Shown one piece after another: positions 61,326 through 64,000 of a DNA stretch of 64,000 bases. The first letter of the stretch is position 1; every line of letters starts with the position of its first letter. The translations under genes were made by a program, and so were the position numbers. This DNA is from JADLGL01 sp963732865 (lineage in GTDB: Bacteria > Pseudomonadota > Alphaproteobacteria > Rhizobiales > Kaistiaceae): assembly GCA_963732865.1 (NCBI GenBank), contig CAVTBC010000002.1:184126-248125 (forward strand). The letters run 5' to 3'. Under the pieces are notes generated by a model, which saw only the letters and a list, made by a program, of their open reading frames with translations, was not told the DNA's origin and made no database searches.

Positions 61326-63809
61326 TTGCTTCGGCAGCACGGCAAGACACGACACTTTGGCGCGACGGTGAAACCGGCGATCGCATTTGCGACGTTCGTG
61401 GCAATGCTGGCCTTGCCAACGCAAGCGGCGGCGCAATCGCTGACGTCGGGCGGCCTCGGCGCCGAAGACATCATCATCCTGGCGGCGCTGATCGGCACGG
61501 TTTCCTTCGCCGTGATGAGCGCCATCGCCCTCATTCGCTCGCGCAACCGCACCGAGCTCGCGAACGCCCGGCTCACCGAGGAGGCAGCCAATCTGCGCGC
61601 CGCAGCCGACCGGGCGGAAAGTCTTCTCAATGCCGACGATCAGCGCCTCGTCGTCTGGGAGGCGCCCGGCGCCAGCCCCGGCGTTGTCGGTGATCTGCCG
61701 AAGCATGCCGGGGCGCCGGCCAATCGCGGCGAGTTCATCGCCTTCGGCAATTGGCTCGACCCGAGTTCGGCCGCCCAGCTCGACCGCGCCATCGACACGC
61801 TGCGTACGCGCGGCAAGTCCTTCTCCCTGGCTCTGGCGACGCGGCAGGGGACCGACCTGCACGCCTTTGGCCGTACGGCCGGAAGCCGCGCGGTCGTCCG
61901 CTTTCGCGAGCTCACCGGCGACGGCCTCAAACTGGCCCGCCTTGAAACCGTGCATCGCGCCCGCATCGCCGAATTGGAGGCGATCAAGGCAGCGCTCGAC
62001 GGCGCCCATTTGCCGAGCTGGATACGCAACCGCGACGGACATCTCGTCTGGGTGAACCGCGCCTATTGCGAAGCCGTGGAGGCCGACGACCGCGCCGCCG
62101 TCATCAATGCCGGCACCGAGCTGATCGACCAGGCCGGCCGTGAGGCGGTGACCCGCGCGCACCGAAGCGACGCCACCTTCCACCAGCGGCTCAGCGTGGT
62201 CTCCGCCGGAACGCGGCTGCTGTTCGACATCACCGACGTCATCACCGCAACCGGCAGCGCCGGCATCGCCGTCGACGCGACGGAGATCGAAGCCACCAAA
62301 TCGGCCTTGAAGCGGCTGGTCGATTTCCATGCGCGCACACTCGATCAGCTGGCGACGGCCGTTGCCGTGTTCGGACCCGACCGCCGGCTTCGCTCCTACA
62401 ATGCCGCCTATCGCGCGCTGTTCGGTCTCGACGCGGCCCTGCTCGACGCCATGCCGGAGGAAGGCGTCATCCTCGACCAGCTTCGGGCGACGCGGAAGAT
62501 TCCCGAGCAGGCCGACTTCCGTAGCTGGAAGAACGAGCTACTCTCCGCCTATCAGTCGGTCGAAGCGCGCGAATATATGTGGCATTTGCCCGAGGGCCTG
62601 ACGCTTCGCGTGATCGCTAATCCGCACCCGCAGGGCGGCGTCACCTGGATCTATGAGAATGTCACCGAGCGGCTCGATCTGGAGAGCCGTTACAACGCTC
62701 TCATCCGGGTGCAGGGCGAGACGCTCGACCATCTGCGCGAGGGCGTCGCCGTGTTTGGTTCCGATGGCAGGCTGCGGCTGAACAACCCGGCCTTCGCCAC
62801 CATCTGGGGGCTCGACGGATCGAAGCTCGAACCGCGCACGCACATTGCCGAAATCGCCAAATCATGCCGCCCGACGCTGGGCGACACCAAGGAATGGGAC
62901 CGCCTCTCCGCCTCGATCGCCGGCGTCGACGAAAGCCGGGCCACCGTCTCCGGTCGCATGGAGAGGCTCGATGGACGCGTCATCGACTATGCGACCGTGC
63001 CGCTCCCCGAAGGCCAGACGATGGTGACCTTCGTCGACATTTCCAACTCGGTCCAGGTGGAGCGCGCCCTGGTCGACCGCAACGACGCCCTGGAGGCGGC
63101 GGACCGGCTGAAGAACGAGTTCATCCAGCATGTGTCCTATGAGCTGCGCTCGCCGCTGACCAACATCATCGGCTTCACGCAATTGATCGCCGACGCCAAT
63201 ATCGGGCCGCTCAACGACAAGCAGCGGGAATATGTCGGCTACATCATGACGTCGGGCCGTTCGCTGCTGACGATCGTCAACGACATCCTCGACCTGGCGA
63301 CGATCGATGCCGGCATCATGGAACTCGACCTCGCCGAAGTCGATCTCGCCGCCGCCGTCGATGCGGCGATCGAGGGCCTGCGCGACCGGCTGACAGAGCG
63401 CGGCGTCAAGATCGACAAGCGCATCCCGGCGGAGATCGGCTCGCTGGTGGCGGACGAGAAGCGGCTGCGCCAGATTCTATACAATCTCCTGTCCAATGCG
63501 GTCGGCTTCTCCAGCGAGGGAGGCCGCGTCTCGGTTTCGGCACGGCGGGAAAGAGGCAATATCGTCATCGTCGTCGAGGACGAGGGCATCGGCATACCGG
63601 ACGATTTCGTCGGGCTGGTGTTCGACCGCTTCGAATCGCGTCCAGGTGGCGCGGCCCGAGGCGGCGTCGGGCTCGGCCTGGCCATCGTCAAGAGCTTCGT
63701 CGAGCTGCATGGCGGCGAGGTTTCGATCGCTTCGCGGCGCGACAAGGGCACCACGGTGCGGGTTACCCTGCCGGCGCAGCCGCAGCCGGTCGGTATCGCG
63801 GCCGAGTAG
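61326..63809 (+). CDS. divL: DivL, PAS-domain kinase-like cell-cycle protein with Tyr in place of His
   Basis: An 827-residue protein (813 from an alternative GTG at 61368). A hydrophobic start and a membrane helix (about 50-70) precede PAS-type modules (WIRNRDGHLVWVNRAY, AVFGPDRRLRSYNAAYRALFGLD, AVFGSDGRLRLNNPAFATIWGLD), then a DHp and ATPase domain. The phosphoacceptor position reads VSYELRSPLTNI, with Tyr605 instead of His, the hallmark of DivL. ATPase motifs NLLSNAVGF, EDEGIGIP and GGVGLGLAIVKSF are present. In Caulobacter DivL controls CckA and thereby CtrA. It lies between ahcY and tsaE. Confidence 0.9.
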   Translation: MLRQHGKTRHFGATVKPAIAFATFVAMLALPTQAAAQSLTSGGLGAEDIIILAALIGTVSFAVMSAIALIRSRNRTELANARLTEEAANLRAAADRAESLLNADDQRLVVWEAPGASPGVVGDLPKHAGAPANRGEFIAFGNWLDPSSAAQLDRAIDTLRTRGKSFSLALATRQGTDLHAFGRTAGSRAVVRFRELTGDGLKLARLETVHRARIAELEAIKAALDGAHLPSWIRNRDGHLVWVNRAYCEAVEADDRAAVINAGTELIDQAGREAVTRAHRSDATFHQRLSVVSAGTRLLFDITDVITATGSAGIAVDATEIEATKSALKRLVDFHARTLDQLATAVAVFGPDRRLRSYNAAYRALFGLDAALLDAMPEEGVILDQLRATRKIPEQADFRSWKNELLSAYQSVEAREYMWHLPEGLTLRVIANPHPQGGVTWIYENVTERLDLESRYNALIRVQGETLDHLREGVAVFGSDGRLRLNNPAFATIWGLDGSKLEPRTHIAEIAKSCRPTLGDTKEWDRLSASIAGVDESRATVSGRMERLDGRVIDYATVPLPEGQTMVTFVDISNSVQVERALVDRNDALEAADRLKNEFIQHVSYELRSPLTNIIGFTQLIADANIGPLNDKQREYVGYIMTSGRSLLTIVNDILDLATIDAGIMELDLAEVDLAAAVDAAIEGLRDRLTERGVKIDKRIPAEIGSLVADEKRLRQILYNLLSNAVGFSSEGGRVSVSARRERGNIVIVVEDEGIGIPDDFVGLVFDRFESRPGGAARGGVGLGLAIVKSFVELHGGEVSIASRRDKGTTVRVTLPAQPQPVGIAAE

Positions 63810-63824
63810 GCTAACCGGCACGCG

Positions 63825-64000
63825 ATGGCGAAAAGCAACGCGGACTGGCCGATGATGCTCTCGCTTCCCGACGAGGCCGCGACGGACAGGCTCGGCGCGG
63901 CGCTCGCCCTGATCCTCGCCGGTGGCGACGTCGTGGCGCTTGCCGGGGATTTGGGCGCCGGCAAGACGAGCTTGGCGCGGGCCATCATCCAGGCCGTTGC
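63825..64000 (+). CDS. tsaE: tRNA t6A biosynthesis ATPase TsaE (5' part)
   Basis: The first 58 codons only; the gene runs off the right edge. The Walker A motif GDLGAGKTSLARAI and the preceding family start SLPDEAATDRLGAALA identify TsaE, the ATPase of the t6A complex with TsaB and TsaD. The ATG at 63825 follows divL by 15 bp, the usual alphaproteobacterial arrangement. Some relatives carry a kinase-like fusion at the C-terminus, which cannot be checked here. Confidence 0.9.
   Translation, partial: MAKSNADWPMMLSLPDEAATDRLGAALALILAGGDVVALAGDLGAGKTSLARAIIQAV

Noticed and set aside
1..64000. tRNA or rRNA genes, CRISPR arrays, insertion sequences, prophage genes
   Set aside because: No cloverleaf-like stretch was noticed in the gaps, and no regularly spaced repeats, transposase motifs or phage structural genes were seen.

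Overview
The window looks like a 64 kb piece of chromosome from a GC-rich alphaproteobacterium, most likely order Hyphomicrobiales (Rhizobiales). Diagnostic neighbourhoods are RegB/RegA with the GGLQNPF quinone motif, dnaK-dnaJ-pmtA-pyrF, glnD-murJ-trpS, the tsaB-rimI-fur-miaB-phoH-ybeY-corC-lnt-XRE-metK-trmB-rimP-nusA-ylxR-infB-rbfA-truB-rpsO-pnp run, and chvI-chvG-hprK-EIIA-HPr-ahcY-divL-tsaE. No rRNA, tRNA, CRISPR array, insertion sequence or prophage was seen. Almost everything is housekeeping; accessory material is limited to small genes and decayed loci.

Layout. 1-5.4 kb: a MoeB/ThiF-like enzyme and a DHFR-fold protein with overlapping divergent starts, a secreted triple-repeat protein, and polA. 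5.4-9 kb: a class A penicillin-binding protein, a YgjP-type metalloprotease and a DUF2852 membrane protein. 9.1-15.6 kb: RegB/RegA redox regulation, MmcB, a lipid A acyltransferase, a heavily frameshifted DUF1624 pseudogene, nth, DUF2244 and an Ada-type methyltransferase. 15.6-23.3 kb, all on the minus strand: dnaK, a YdeI-like fragment, dnaJ, an ankyrin gene, a PmtA-like methyltransferase, an FMN reductase, pyrF, a GNAT protein, dapB and gpmA. 23.3-33.7 kb: a decayed stretch, alkB-like, mutS, a DUF2892 protein, a sulfotransferase, glnD (frameshifted near its 3' end), murJ and a small lipoprotein. 33.8-43.5 kb: trpS, UspA, NfuA, t6A and ribosome modification genes, Fur/Mur, miaB, PhoH, ybeY, a CorC-like protein and lnt. 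43.5-55.7 kb: an XRE regulator, metK, trmB and the translation/transcription operon to pnp. 55.8-64 kb: ChvI/ChvG, the regulatory PTS proteins, ahcY, divL and the start of tsaE.

The genes combine into a few systems: redox control (RegBA), acid/envelope stress and regulatory PTS (ChvGI, HprK, EIIA, HPr), cell-cycle control (DivL, plus a perfect CtrA-type TTAA-N7-TTAA site between polA and the PBP gene), the heat-shock operon behind an RpoH-like promoter, and the nusA-infB translation operon behind a terminator/attenuator.

No wholly new multigene system is evident. The most unusual signals are local: an 18-bp direct repeat bracketing an ankyrin gene inserted at a dnaJ/pmtA overlap, a second insertion between dnaK and dnaJ, frameshifts in glnD and the DUF1624 gene, a methyltransferase frame running into its neighbour, a DNA polymerase I lacking all proofreading carboxylates, a three-repeat secreted Cys protein, tandem hairpins before rimP, and frequent TTG starts.
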